A stretch of DNA of 64,000 nt from Isoperla grammatica (taxonomy: Eukaryota > Arthropoda > Insecta > Plecoptera > Perlodidae). The notes below the pieces were generated by a model. It saw only the letters and a list, made by a program, of their open reading frames with translations, searched no databases and was not told the DNA's origin. Below are positions 32,192 through 42,229 of the stretch, piece after piece. Position 1 is the stretch's first letter. Every line of letters begins with the position of its first letter. The stretch is from assembly GCA_945910005.1 (NCBI GenBank), contig OX246744.1:5393680-5457679 (forward strand), in the 5' to 3' direction. The translations under genes and the position numbers were made by a program.

Positions 32192-32352
32192 TGATATTGA
32201 AATATCGATCTTTGATTGGCTATCGCTCACTCGTCGATGGTGTTTGAAGCCTACAGGGTTGGTTTAGTCATTTTAAATTAAAGTTCCCCACTGCAAATCA
32301 GTTTAGATACTGAGTGGGCAAACTCTAAATGTGATTTTATTTATTTATTTTG
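32192..32352 (+). mobile_element. SINE-like family C, copy 4 (5' truncated)
   Basis: Begins at TTGAAATATCGATCTTTGA and keeps the full 3' part including CCCACTGCAAATCAG, ACTGAGTGGG and an ATTT tail. The cut point differs from the other truncated copies. Confidence 0.8.
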
Positions 32353-32354
32353 CA

Positions 32355-34055
32355 ACAAGCCAAGCCTGTTTTTGTCTGTAAATAAGGGGGGGATATTGTC
32401 TAAGCTTAACTTAATGGTACAGTTTAATCCAACCGGCTATATTGTCACTTTTTAATGTTTGTACAGCATTATCAAGATACTACTACAACCTGAGGTAATT
32501 ACGTGTGATTTCAGTATCGGAACTAAACCGTTTCTCTTTAATGACAAATTGTTTTCGAAGTGGAAGGAACAAGGTTTATTGCAAGTAGTTAGATAGAACG
32601 ATTACTAGAGCACGTGACTCGAACTGTGTCCGTGGTTTACTTGAAGATGGATATAAACTGCAACTTACTAAACCGGGTGAGATTCGAACACTTGTTTGGC
32701 CGTTGAATTGCCGGTTAAGGGGATTCAAAAGATAGAATGGAAACAGGAAAGGATATTGTTTTGAGAAAATACGAATCGAATGTATTATTTTGGTATATAT
32801 ACAAATCAAGCTTAGATAAATACGAAGTTTCACACTCTTAGTTAACTTTTGTTTATTGATATCTTGCTGACGCTACAAGATTTTGAACAAGTAATTACTA
32901 CTCAAAATTTGGTTTTGTATTGGTTAAAAAATGAATTTAAAAACTGTCAGATATTGGAATAGTAACAATTGTAAACTCAATACTAAATTTATTCTAAATT
33001 ATCGAAATAAAAAAATCCTAATCATTACAATATCTATAAGGTTTTAAACGGATTGTGTAGCTGATACCTATCCAAAATCAGCGTAGGAATCAATTTTTCA
33101 ATGTCTTTGCGTGCTTTCAAGATATCAATAAAATATTGTTAATTTTGTGTACGGTTTAATATTGCAAGTTACCCATAATGAGTAGTCTAAATTTCATCTG
33201 AATTTCGCAAGTAAACAAGAGTAGATAAGCGCTCTTCGACTGTGGTGTAGTAAACAAATTACTACTCCACAATAATAATGATGTATTCAACGCATTTAAT
33301 ACAGACACATAAAGATTGTCAAGAGTTCTATATTACCTCTGAAGTGGCATAAAGTTCAACATCATTCATACACACATAATTGACTTTATCTCATATTTTA
33401 GTATTCAAAACAACTCCCCAAAATATATAAAACAAGATTCAACGAAGCTGTTTTACAGGGTATTAAAATGAACTCTAGACGTAAACCATGTTTTAATACG
33501 ATTTTCGTTTGTATTTATACCATTTATGCAAACTAGAAGATATCACGTTGCGACTTCTTGTACACGTAAGAGGATCTTGTAATTTACTAGGCAGCCAGCT
33601 CAGATGACGGTGTGGCTTCCTGTACTAAAGCATATTAGTTGACGAACCGTTACGTCTATAGCATCCCATAAAACACTTTCAGAGAAGAGTCTTTCACAAT
33701 TTATAGACTTCCATTAGTTCGTTGAAAGTGGCGTACCGTGTCTGTGTATATTCATACACTTTATCAAAAATTGTGTTTATGAAATATGAGTGTTGTCGAA
33801 AGTGATTCTTAGTCGCAGTAAACATCAGTTGCAAAGTTGTTGCAGTGTGGGTGATGTTTGCAAGGGTGTTAGATCATCTTTGCGGTGATGGTGATGGTGA
33901 TTTGTGGTGGTTGGTTTGAGAGAGTAATGAATGTGGGGGGTGCCTTGTTTGCTCGAGTGCTGGCGAACAATATTGAGGAGAAATGAGTTCGAGTTACTAT
34001 TTGGACATTAAAGAAAGTGTTACGATTATGGAAGTGTTGTAATTTTAATGAATAT
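32355..34055. other. Unannotated stretch
   Basis: Mostly AT-rich with no clear repeat. Near 32615-32700 two B-box-like strings on the minus strand (CAGTTCGAGTC and GTTCGAATCTC) hint at an old tRNA-derived element, too weak to call. Confidence 0.3.
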
Positions 34056-34059
34056 TTAA

Positions 34060-34172
34060 GCCCTAACCATGATTGCCGGATCGTGATCGCAATCGTAATA
34101 CCTTTTCCCAATTACAATGTTGAAAAGCACTCTGCCTTATTCCGATTGTGACTTCGAAACCGACAATTATTG
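34060..34172 (-). mobile_element. Inverted-repeat element family J, copy 2
   Basis: The end CCCTAACCATGATTGCCGG followed by ATCGTGATCGCAATCG matches the reverse-complemented right end of 5321-5510. The other end, TTCGAAACCGACAATT, is its imperfect inverted partner. It is shorter (~113 bp), consistent with an internal deletion. Confidence 0.5.
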
Positions 34173-34353
34173 GTATACCTATTATTAGTACCGCGGTAAA
34201 CTTATCGACAATTTACCAATAACAATAATTAACAAATAAAAATAAAAAAAAACAAAAAACAAAAAACATAAAAACAAAAGAAAAAATGAAAGACAGTTAT
34301 TGGTATACCTATTAATATACTAATTGACAATTTACCAATAATAGTCAATTATA
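34166..34353 (+). repeat. Two copies of a TTATTGGTA...TACCAATAA hairpin block
   Basis: TTATTGGTATACCTATTA...GACAATTTACCAATAA occurs at about 34168-34225 and 34299-34343, separated by an A-rich spacer. Each block can fold on itself through TTATTGGTA and TACCAATAA. Confidence 0.6.
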
Positions 34354-34483
34354 ATAATTATGTCGATTATACAAATAGCAATTACATATTAAAATGGTAG
34401 AGCAGATAATTATATCAGTTATAGGTTTCTGTGTTGAATAGTATAACGGATAATAATATTTATTTAGAAAGAGTTTGTTAAAC

Positions 34484-34551
34484 GGCCCCGATAGCTCAAA
34501 CCGTAAACCGTAAAGCCGGAGGATACGAGTTAGATTCCCGGTAAAGGCAAA
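34484..34551 (+). pseudogene. tRNA-like relic (probably SINE head)
   Basis: GGCCCCGATAGCTCAAACCG resembles a tRNA 5' end with an A box (TAGCTCAA). GAGTTAGATTCCCGG sits where a B box and T arm would be. The B box has lost the usual GGTTCGA form, so this is not a functional tRNA. Confidence 0.4.
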
Positions 34552-34652
34552 TTCTTTCAACATTATTGCTATCGCTTCAAAATACTGATAATAAAATGTA
34601 CTATCCGAAGGACCACCAAATGTATTTGAACGCCACTGCAGACATGGTTATA

Positions 34653-35345
34653 GTTGTTCTGAATTGGCCTGGTTGATTCTGCCATTTGTCCACGGGTGTT
34701 CGCACTGTCCGATCACTGATTCATATGTTTCATATTTGAAATATCGATCTTTGATTGGTTATCAGCCGCTCACTCGTAGATGGTGTTCGAAGCCTACAGG
34801 GCTGGTTAAGTTGCTTTAAATTAAAGTCCCCCCACTGCAAATCAGTTATGTTACTGAGTGATGGGTAGACTCTAAACAGTGATGATTTCAGACATTTTTC
34901 CTAGGGGGGGCTGATAAAAATCTGGGGTGTTGCTAAATTAATAACTCATTTTATGTTTTTTTTTTGACGCCGTGACAAAAGGCAAGGGTGGAGGGGGTTA
35001 CGGTCTCTGTTGATGCCATCCTTTCAGTTTTCGAATATGAGGTGATTCCTATATGCCATTCTTACCTTTACCTAACATCGTTTAAATAGAAAATAAAATG
35101 TTGCAACATTTATGTAGATGAGTTTTTCGTTCAAATCGATTAATTTCCTAGTCCAATGTGAGGTGGGAAAATATACCTCATTTTCTTGTATATTGCATTT
35201 TTTTTTTGCAAATTTACATTACTTCATGTGATTTTTTTAATCTGCTAGGGGGGGGGGGCATTTACAACTGCCGGGGGGGGCGGAGCCCCCCCCGGGATAT
35301 GCCTGAAATCATCACTCTCTAAATGTGAATTTATTTTATTTAAAC
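34653..35345 (+). mobile_element. SINE-like family C, copy 5, split by a hAT element
   Basis: The 5' part runs from GTTGTTCTGAATTGGCCTGG to GGGTAGACTCTAAA (34876). The 3' part resumes at CTCTAAATGTGAATTTATTT (35317). It carries a small insertion TGATGG near the hairpin and a CAGCCG near TTGGTTATC. Confidence 0.85.
34877..35316 (+). mobile_element. Non-autonomous hAT-like element nested in family C
   Basis: Termini are CAGTGATGATTTCAGACAT and ATGCCTGAAATCATCACT. The host reads GACTCTAAATGTG when uninterrupted (e.g. 36950-36965), and CTCTAAA is present on both sides here, giving a 7- to 8-bp duplication. The interior carries G-rich and C-rich tracts near the right end forming a GGGGGGGCGGAGCCCCCCC hairpin. 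No transposase. CAGTG ends plus ~8-bp TSD fit hAT. Confidence 0.85.
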
Positions 35346-35454
35346 CTCACGGGTAGTTTTGTTGTTGTACACTCTGCTCGAAAGCGAGAGTAAAAACCGA
35401 CTTTCACTTAATTGTTCACTATTATAATATAAATCTAAGCAACGCGCATGGGTG

Positions 35455-35495
35455 GAGGAGGGGGAGAAGAGGGGAGAAGAGGGGGGGGGGGGGGC
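35455..35495 (+). repeat. G-rich tract
   Basis: GGAGGGGGAGAAGAGGGG-type units leading into a G14 run. Confidence 0.9.
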
Positions 35496-35622
35496 GCACA
35501 CAAGTCGAAGTAATCTGCAAACTTCCAGACGACGAAATAACTACGACTAAATTCTTGTTAACCGGTAATAAATTAAAACTTTTCGACTACCTTGATTAAA
35601 ATCGTTTAAGAGTCGAGTTGTG

Positions 35623-35670
35623 CGACGTTTCGAGAAGACGATGTTCGCCTGGTGCGTGGGTGAAACGTCG
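35623..35670 (+). other. Retroelement-like hairpin with perfect 9-bp stem
   Basis: CGACGTTTC at 35623-35631 and GAAACGTCG at 35662-35670 are perfectly complementary around AGAAGACGATGTTCGC and GCGTGGGT, themselves partly complementary. The pattern of a (CT)GAAGACGATG...GAAACGTCG core is reminiscent of hammerhead-type motifs found in Penelope-like elements. Here the conserved CUGANGA is not intact, so any ribozyme would be a relic. Confidence 0.4.
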
Positions 35671-35849
35671 AGTAATCGACTTTAGATATTCCGGCGCAAG
35701 AAGAAGCATCACAAATTTTCAGTTTCGTATTTTCACGGATTTGGTGAACATGAAAACCTTAGCATTCTGCACAATCTTCTTCACAATAATACATATAATG
35801 TTGGACACGTTCTCATGTCTCAATAGGCGTGACAAATAAACATGAAGTC

Positions 35850-36380
35850 AACAATGTATAAATTAGTTAACAATGCCAATAGCCGCAATAAATTGTGTTG
35901 CTAGAACCAACATGCTATATTTACGTCACTATGTATTATTATTTATTTAATAATTTTTCGTCAACAGTGACTTCAGAGCCGTTATAGAAACGGATAAAAT
36001 ACTACTCAATAAAAATGATATACCAAATCTTATGTTGTATTATTTGTCTGCATTTATTGCCTTTATAAGTACTAATTTTATTCTACATTCATTAAAGAAC
36101 GACAACATTTTCAAGTTAGAATATTTCATTATGTGTATAATTACATAACATTCAAATCACCCTTTCGCGCATTTAATTTCAGCTTTCAAAACAAAAATTC
36201 ATTTTCGTACAATAATATCCACATTCAATTCTACTCGAATTTGGAATACATCAATGATTTTCGTGAGATGTAAATTAAAACACGTTTACCTTTCACGATT
36301 TGTTAAACTTTGTTAAACTCTAAAGCTCTGCAGTAAGTTGAGGGCGACAGTATCGTTTACTCACCGCTCGCAGTTCCACA
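35850..36380. other. Unannotated stretch
   Basis: AT-rich; nothing assignable. Confidence 0.45.
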
Positions 36381-36388
36381 TCTAAACG

Positions 36389-36412
36389 TCACCCCCCCCC
36401 CCCCCCACCCCC
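36389..36412 (+). repeat. C-rich tract
   Basis: A C16 run, A, then five C. Confidence 0.9.
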
Positions 36413-36616
36413 TATTAGCCCAGAATTAGCCCCCGAAATCTTCTCCAGTACCCATTCACTATCGGCCAATGGATGCGAGGAGACTTATTTCATTCGCAAT
36501 GATCCTACGTCCCAGTTTCCAATAAAACCTTTCTTTGGTCGTCGCATTTCGTTCGATTGGCTTTGGGTTGGAAATCAAATTAGAAGTTGAGCTCGATGAG
36601 AAGGAATCTAGGGTGA

Positions 36617-36652
36617 GGGGGGGGGGGGGGAGGGCGAAGGGGGGGGGGGGGG
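36617..36652 (+). repeat. G-rich tract (double)
   Basis: Two G runs (14 and 14) separated by AGGGCGAA. Confidence 0.9.
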
Positions 36653-36744
36653 CACACTTGCCCGGTCCGCGCCCGGAGCAGACTCAAGTTGCACCACATG
36701 CACTACGATACACCTACTGCACTGGCCACGATATTTGCAACAAA

Positions 36745-36990
36745 GTTGTTCTGAATCGGCCTGGTTGATTCTGACATTTGTCCACGGGTGTTCGCACTGT
36801 CCAATCACTGATTCGTATGTTTCGTATTTGAAATATCGATCTTTGATTGGTTATCACTCACTCGTCGATGGTGTTCGGAGCCTACAGGGTTGGTTTAGTC
36901 ACTTTCAATTAAAGTCCCCCACTGCAAATCAGTCTTGTTACTGAGTGGGTAGACTCTAAATGTGAATGTACTTATTTTATTTTATTTAAA
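36745..36990 (+). mobile_element. SINE-like family C, copy 6 (near full length)
   Basis: Starts GTTGTTCTGAATCGGCCTGG, intact through CCAATCACTGATTCG, TTTGATTGGTTATCACTCAC, CCCACTGCAAATCAG and ACTGAGTGGG, with an ATTTTATTTTATTT tail. It supplies the uninterrupted target sequence used to read the hAT insertion in copy 5. Confidence 0.85.
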
Positions 36991-37181
36991 TGTGATGTCT
37001 CTTTCCACCATCAACCATCCCTTTTCTCGCATCGATTCAATTTCTAACCACGATTTACTGCACAAATTCCAATGAACGTTGAAGTGAAAAAATAATTAAC
37101 GTTTTTGTGGCCATGACCTAAGAGGTATTGTCATAATTCTATTGCCTGTATTTTTTAGTGAATGTACACTACCTAAAAAAA

Positions 37182-37460
37182 CCGATAGAGGTGGCTAAGC
37201 GGTAAGACGCGAGACTCTAATTCGGGAGGTCGCCGGTTCGATACCGGCCACCGGCAGTCCTGACTGAAGGTTTTCTCCGAGGTTTTCCTCAGTCGTAAAG
37301 GTAAGCTGGGATTGAGTCATACTATCAGCTCTCGGACATTCCTTTTAAACTATCCAAACACTCTAATATACCTAGTTAGTCTCCTGAAGAGGGGCACATT
37401 AGGTAAAGCTAGTGTGCACCCTATAACGGGGATTCCTACGAAAAATTATTATCATTACTA
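37182..37460 (+). mobile_element. tRNA-derived SINE-1, copy a
   Basis: Pol III A box TGGCTAAGCGG at 37192-37202 and B box GGTTCGATACC at 37235-37245. The T arm GCCGG-TTCGATA-CCGGC has a perfect 5-bp stem. The body continues AGTCCTGACTGAAGGTTTTC and TCCGAGGTTTTCCTCAGTCG. The 3' end is set loosely at the ATTATTATCATTA stretch. Head and body match two minus-strand copies near 52.8 and 54.8 kb. Confidence 0.8.
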
Positions 37461-37807
37461 TACTGAAAAGTGTTTCAGCTTACGGTTTGCATCTGTGAAG
37501 GTCTCAGTTTGTGATGCGTGGATCTTGTAGCCGGTAGGAAGGATACGGTAACCAAGACAGCTGGGTTCGAGTCCCACGAAGCTGCAGTGAGATGTATCGG
37601 CGACCTTTAAACAAGTACACAACACAACACAACACTAGACTACACTAGACAACACACAGAGCGCGACTGAGTCGAGATAAGAAGTCTAGAGGGAAGAGGG
37701 ATGAGTCACAAGTACAATCAAAATAAAGACTAGAATACCTACGAGACAACAGAGTAACTAAATAAGAAGTAATACGAATTTCAAAGCAATATGCGGCGCA
37801 AACATAC

Positions 37808-38200
37808 TTAGCCAAAGCTTCGTTCGCCTGTCTTACACTGGATCTTACAGTGTACACTGACCAGTGTAGCAAAGCGTTTTTCAAGAACTAAATAGCTAGT
37901 GCAGTGCACTGGCTACACTAGTGTAAGTTTTAGTTATAAGCGAACGCCATACACATATTTACAAGAGCACGAAAGAACAACTTTAATTTCTGACACTGAG
38001 TTACACTGGAGTAGAGTGTAGGAGAGACGAACGAAGCTAGTGTAATTATCTACTGCACTGGCTACACTAGTGTAAGTTTTAATTACAGGCGAGTACGTCA
38101 TACAAATATTAACACTGACTGACACGGGTATAAAAGCACGACTTAGTACTGACACTGACTAACACTAGTGTAAAGTAGGACAGGTGAACGAAGCTAAAAA
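37808..38200 (+). repeat. 150-bp direct repeat with inverted end, rich in ACACTAGTGT
   Basis: GCACTGGCTACACTAGTGTA recurs at 37906 and 38055, each followed by AGTTTTA, a CATACA.ATATT block, and ACGAACGAAGCTA or variant. At 37815-37842, AGCTTCGTTCGCCTGTCTTA is the inverted copy of the AGGACAGGTGAACGAAGCT at 38175-38195. The 10-bp palindrome ACACTAGTGT recurs. Confidence 0.7.
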
Positions 38201-38204
38201 CTGT

Positions 38205-39060
38205 CACCAAAAACTTTTCATTTTCTCTTCCTCTTTTTGATGAGAAGAAATACTCGTAACGAACCCTTTACGACAGTCATGTAACGAAAGATATCCCACT
38301 CGTCAACGCTAACTTTATTACAAAATAGTTTTATAACTAAAACGTTATCAATTTTCCTACTTTAGAATTTTATAAACTAGCTCGGAAGCTCTGCAAAGCG
38401 CGCAAGATAGAACCAATTCGCGCAAGGAAAGCGTGAGGTATATTTTCCTGGCTCGTAATCTGGTAGCTTGAATTCCCCGTTTACAGTTTAAATTGCTATA
38501 AAAACACTAACGGCGATAAAAACGTTGGTAAAGTGAATTTTCTGCTACGGGAATTATGCAAAGTTACAGCGTTTTAGTCTCGCTTTGAACTACCTAATTA
38601 ACATTCTTCTATACTTACCACATAACAAATATAATCTCTTTTGTATTCATTAACAAATTTTTTCATCTTTATATTTCGATAATTGTGTAAGAAATAGTTT
38701 TGAATAGAGCACCAGCAAAAGATTTCTTTCTAAAATGTCAGGATAATTATAAAAAAACTCATTTTGTACATTCACTACTTTAAATGACTATTTAGACCAT
38801 CATTTAAACCCGCAACAATAATGATTATGTAATGAATTATCACTCAGATAATAGCAATTTAAACTAAGCTATTTCTTCATAATCTTATTTGAGACTGATT
38901 TATTTGATAGTTTTAAAACGTTATTTTCGGTACTTGTATGATATTTTATTTTTTACTGTCGTTTCAACATCTTGAATACAAATTCAAGTTAGAAAAATAG
39001 CTTTGATTGTTTTAACTGGTCAATCCTGGGTTGTATTCAATGATCGTCAAAAGATTTTCC
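38205..39060. other. Unannotated stretch
   Basis: AT-rich; nothing assignable. Confidence 0.45.
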
Positions 39061-39068
39061 TACTATCC

Positions 39069-39100
39069 CAGGGCTTCTCAAACTATGGGTCGCGATCCCT
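39069..39100 (+). mobile_element. Solitary hAT-like terminus
   Basis: CAGGGCTTCTCAAACTATGG followed by GTCGCGATCCC fits the hAT terminal pattern CAGNGCTTCTCAAACTNTGGGTCGCGACCC. No matching inverted end was found downstream before the repeat array at 39303. Confidence 0.55.
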
Positions 39101-39302
39101 GCATGACCGTGAAACATGAAATGAGGTGTGCTATAACTAAAACTACTCCATCTCTCAAACGACTGTCCTGAGATAAACAGAAATCCCAATATCAGAATAA
39201 TCCCATTCAAAATCCATCAAGTAGAAAATACTTTATTAAATAAAGTATAGTAGTAAGCTACGTTAGAAATAAGCAAGTTAAATTTTTACTTGCCCATTTC
39301 TA

Positions 39303-39715
39303 ACGTTTGTCAAGTGATATCGATTTATTTGTAAAACATATTAGATTATTAATTTAATGTACACTTGAATGAAATTATAAAAAATAGTATAGTTAATAAT
39401 TACGTTTGTCAAGTGATATCAATTTATTTGTAAAACATATTAGCATCTTAATTAAATGTACAACACTTGAATATAATACTAATAAAAAGTATAGTTATTA
39501 ATTACATGTTTTTTCAAGTGATATCAATTTATTTGTAAAAAATATAAGCATATTAATTTCATGTACACATTTGAATGTAATGATAAGAATTAGTATAGTT
39601 AATAATTACGTTTGTCAAGTGATATCAATTTATTTGTAAAAAAAATATATGCATATTAATTCAATGTACACGTTTGAATATAATAATAACAAAAAATAGT
39701 ATTTGTAATAATTAA
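39303..39715 (+). repeat. ~100-bp tandem repeat, four units
   Basis: Units start at about 39304, 39403, 39504 and 39608. They contain TCAAGTGATATCAATTTATT, TGTAAAA, an ATTAAT...ATGTACAC stretch and a TAGTATAGTTAATAATTACG junction. The array is AT-rich and moderately diverged. Confidence 0.92.
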
Positions 39716-40075
39716 ATGTATGATAACCATTGATATATGTATAAAATACGCAACTAAGGTACGATCTGACGGGGCCGCAAGAATTTGTAAATATAAATTT
39801 GGATGTCGCGGGCAAACAAGTTTAAGAAGCCCATCGTATCTTATCCAAGAAACAAATTTGTGCCTCGCAGCAGTTACACTACTATTACGATGCGCCACTC
39901 TAACATTACGCATCAAAACATAAAATACGTCCCTGTTTATATCTTCGTTAGAAACAATCCAACTTCTAACTTCTCGCAAAGCATCGTTATATACTGTTCC
40001 AAAGTTGAGCGTGGTACAGTCACTTGAAAACTGCTTACTACACAAGCTGGAACCTGATAGTGATAAAGCAATCAT
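39656..40075 (-). CDS. Unassigned ORF, weak candidate for a coding exon
   Basis: ATG at 40075 reading leftward, 139 codons. Residues ~20-115 look protein-like: mixed charge, few low-complexity runs, e.g. YNDALREVRSWIVSNEDINR and RHKFVSWIRYDGLLKLVCPR. The last ~20 residues fall in the AT-rich tandem array, so a real gene would have to splice out before about 39730; only weak donor candidates are visible. A GC-rich, CpG-containing patch (about 40140-40250, with GGCACGTGCGCGCGC) lies just upstream, which could be a promoter. No family was recognised. A chance ORF remains quite possible. Confidence 0.25.
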   Translation of the reverse strand: MIALSLSGSSLCSKQFSSDCTTLNFGTVYNDALREVRSWIVSNEDINRDVFYVLMRNVRVAHRNSSVTAARHKFVSWIRYDGLLKLVCPRHPNLYLQILAAPSDRTLVAYFIHISMVIIHLIITNTIFCYYYIQTCTLN

Positions 40076-40184
40076 TTAGAGAGAAGAACGAAACGGATGA
40101 GAGAGTCTGTGTGATAAGAATCGGGCTGATAAGCTTTGGGACTGCGTCACGTGATCGCAGGTAGGAGAGTTATTAGTCGGGAGG

Positions 40185-40208
40185 GGTGGGGGAGGGGGGG
40201 GGGGGGGC
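40185..40208 (+). repeat. G-rich tract beside a CpG-rich patch
   Basis: G14 preceded by GGGTGGGGGA. The following GCACGTGCGCGCGCAAG is unusually CpG-rich for this window. Confidence 0.85.
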
Positions 40209-40265
40209 GTTGGCACGTGCGCGCGCAAGTAGCATCTTTACGGCGCACAACATTGCTTTTCACTT

Positions 40266-40640
40266 AGTTTTAGTTTTAGTAGATTTTAGAGGTATCAACG
40301 AGGGTAATCAGGAAGGTGAAGGATGAGGCTGTGGGCATCTTATCTAGTGATGGTTGTTCGTCAGTCCACTGACCCAGCGCCACTGTTTTTGAAGTAGAAG
40401 TACAAACTACAAATTTAAATTTATAAAAACATGTATTTTTTATCCGAGTAATAGAATAAAATCATTAAAAAACACACAGTTATAAAATTCACACACACCA
40501 GTTTTAGTTTTAGTAGATTTGAGAGGTATCAACGAGGGTAATCAGGACGGTGAAGGGATGAGGGTGTGCCCATCTTATCTAGTGATAGTCGGGTTGCTCG
40601 TAGTCAAAAAACACACAGTTATAAAATTCACACACACCAA
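40266..40640 (+). repeat. Direct duplication, ~234-bp offset, with extra AC-rich block
   Basis: AGTTTTAGTTTTAGTAGATT, GAGGTATCAACGAGGGTAAT and CATCTTATCTAGTGAT occur from 40266 and again from 40500. A 34-bp block starting AAAAAACACACAGTTATAAA occurs at 40467 and 40607. The two duplications interleave and end directly at the hairpin at 40641. Confidence 0.85.
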
Positions 40641-40683
40641 TTGCGTAATATTTCGGCAGCAGCCACTGCCTTCCTCAGACGCG
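40641..40683 (-). other. Hammerhead-like hairpin, possible retroelement terminal motif
   Basis: On the minus strand: GCGT, then CTGAGGA (fits CUGANGA), a stem GGCAG-6 nt-CTGCC, then GAAA, then TATTACGC, whose ACGC closes on GCGT. The CUGANGA-stem-GAAA order is the core of hammerhead ribozymes and resembles the paired CTGANGAAGGC/GCCGAAA motif of Penelope-like elements. A proper stem III with a UH cleavage site was not found, so activity is doubtful. It adjoins a tandem duplication, as such terminal repeats often do. Confidence 0.4.
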
Positions 40684-40845
40684 TAGGTACTGTGCTGTTT
40701 TATTGCACAAGTGCCAAATATGATTACATTATACTGACTCCAACAATTACTTATAGATCTAAAAAATGTGTTTATAAATCTATAGGTAATCCCCGTGTGA
40801 AATTGACAAAATGTTTAAGCTTATTAAAGTAGGTCTATAGCAACT

Positions 40846-40974
40846 AGCAACCTTCTGAAAGCTGACGTCATAGATGAGTGAGTCGGAGCCAATCAGCGGG
40901 GGGCTTCTTCAAACACTGACATTTGGTTGGTCAATGCCTCACTCATATGTGACGTCAGAATCCACAAGGTTGCT
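40846..40974 (+). mobile_element. MITE-like family D, best-preserved copy
   Basis: 37-bp TIRs: AGCAACCTT-8 nt-TGACGTCATAGATGAGTGAG on the left; read inward from the right, AGCAACCTT-8 nt-TGACGTCACATATGAGTGAG. Each arm contains the CRE palindrome TGACGTCA. The core has AGCCAATCAGC and TTTGGTTGGTCA. 129 bp; no ORF of its own. Related sequences lie at 9293, 13233, 23020 and 59148. Confidence 0.85.
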
Positions 40975-41109
40975 GTGGAACCACTTTACTCATGTATATC
41001 GTTTCCCTTAGCGCATCGTGTTGCTTTAGCTTATGTTCTACCTTGGCGGGAGTTACACAGAAACTATTCTTGTAACTTAAACTATTTCTCTAAATTAGAA
41101 ACAAGATGA

Positions 41110-42065
41110 GGAGATTTTGATCATCCCTCATCACAGGACTAAATTATTCCTTACATAATACCAACTTAACCTCAGATGTTTCACGAACATCTCTCAGGGA
41201 TTACTTTTAACCTACGGTTGCAGCAACTAAATGACGGACAACACGTTTTATATATGCTTGGAGAATTATTTTACATAATGGACCATTTAAAAAGCTAGCT
41301 AAGATGTGTGTATGATTCTGTGGTATAACATTGCAAACCACTCATATCGTCACTATAAAGATTGTTCAGTTGTAAAATAACACTCTACAAATTATAGAAT
41401 TAATAGTTCTTCACTGTATTGCAAATGCCTGCAAATTATCCATAAAGTTGTTACCTTAAGGTAACAAAGTGAATTCATCCACGAAACATATGTCATCATT
41501 AATATAACATTATCGAAACCAATTACTTATTGTGTTGTTTTGTTGCTCTTAACGGAATTACATTGAATATTGATATCTTGAAAAAGTTTCAAGTTATTAA
41601 TTACATCAATCATTTATAATTAATAAATAGATTATAAATTTGGAATGATAACAGTTTTGTGAACTTTGAAATCCGTCGTTAAGCTGATGCAAACCAAATG
41701 GTGGGTTTGAATTTCTTTTTCAGTATCTTGAAGAATCCTCAAGATAACATAAAAAGTTAGTTAAGACACCCGTGAAGCGTTGCCTCTAGTGTGTTATCTA
41801 CACCTGAACACCCTCTACATTGCCGATAATTTATTAACGGCGATCTGTTGCTACTGCTACATAGTTCCACTTTACACCGTCAGAGTGAGTGTGAGGTCAT
41901 GATTTATGCAGTTTTAGGTCAGGTTAAAGGTCGTCCGAGGTCAACTATGATGTGTGAAGTTAGCGTTTATGCTCTGAAGCCAGCCAGCAAGGGTTGCATG
42001 AATGTTAGAGACACTAATTGTCGGGCATACCAACGATTATCTCCTGGTAACTTAACTCTCTCTCT
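41110..42065. other. Unannotated stretch
   Basis: A 112-codon ORF at 41848-42186 runs into the tandem repeat at 42070 and has no recognised motif. Nothing else is supported. Confidence 0.4.
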
Positions 42066-42069
42066 CGCT

Positions 42070-42229
42070 GTAGGGAAGGGAGTGTATATATTCACACAGT
42101 TAAAGCTCTCAATGTGTGGTGCTAGCTTCATTCTAGCTACAGCTAGAGTTGTAGGGGAGGGAGTCTCTATATTCACACAGCTTTAGCTCTCAATTTGTGC
42201 TAGCTTCACTCTAGCTACAGCTAGAGTTG
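42070..42229 (+). repeat. ~80-bp tandem repeat, two units
   Basis: GTAGGGAAGGGAGT...ATATTCACACAG...AGCTCTCAAT...TCTAGCTACAGCTAGAGTT at 42070-42150 and 42151-42229. Each unit ends in the perfect hairpin TCTAGCT-AC-AGCTAGA. Confidence 0.9.

Noticed and set aside
32615..32715. Two B-box-like strings on the minus strand
   Set aside because: No A box at a suitable distance and no second copy in the window.
5001..36944. Small ORFs at 5001, 31736 and 36735 sharing a peptide with SYLKYRSLIGYRSLVDGV
   Set aside because: They are the same frame of family C copies, conserved because the DNA repeat is conserved, not because of a protein.
37500..37600. Possible tRNA gene around GGTTCGAGTCCC
   Set aside because: A good B box, but the A box is off consensus, the T-arm stem has a mismatch and no acceptor stem pairs.
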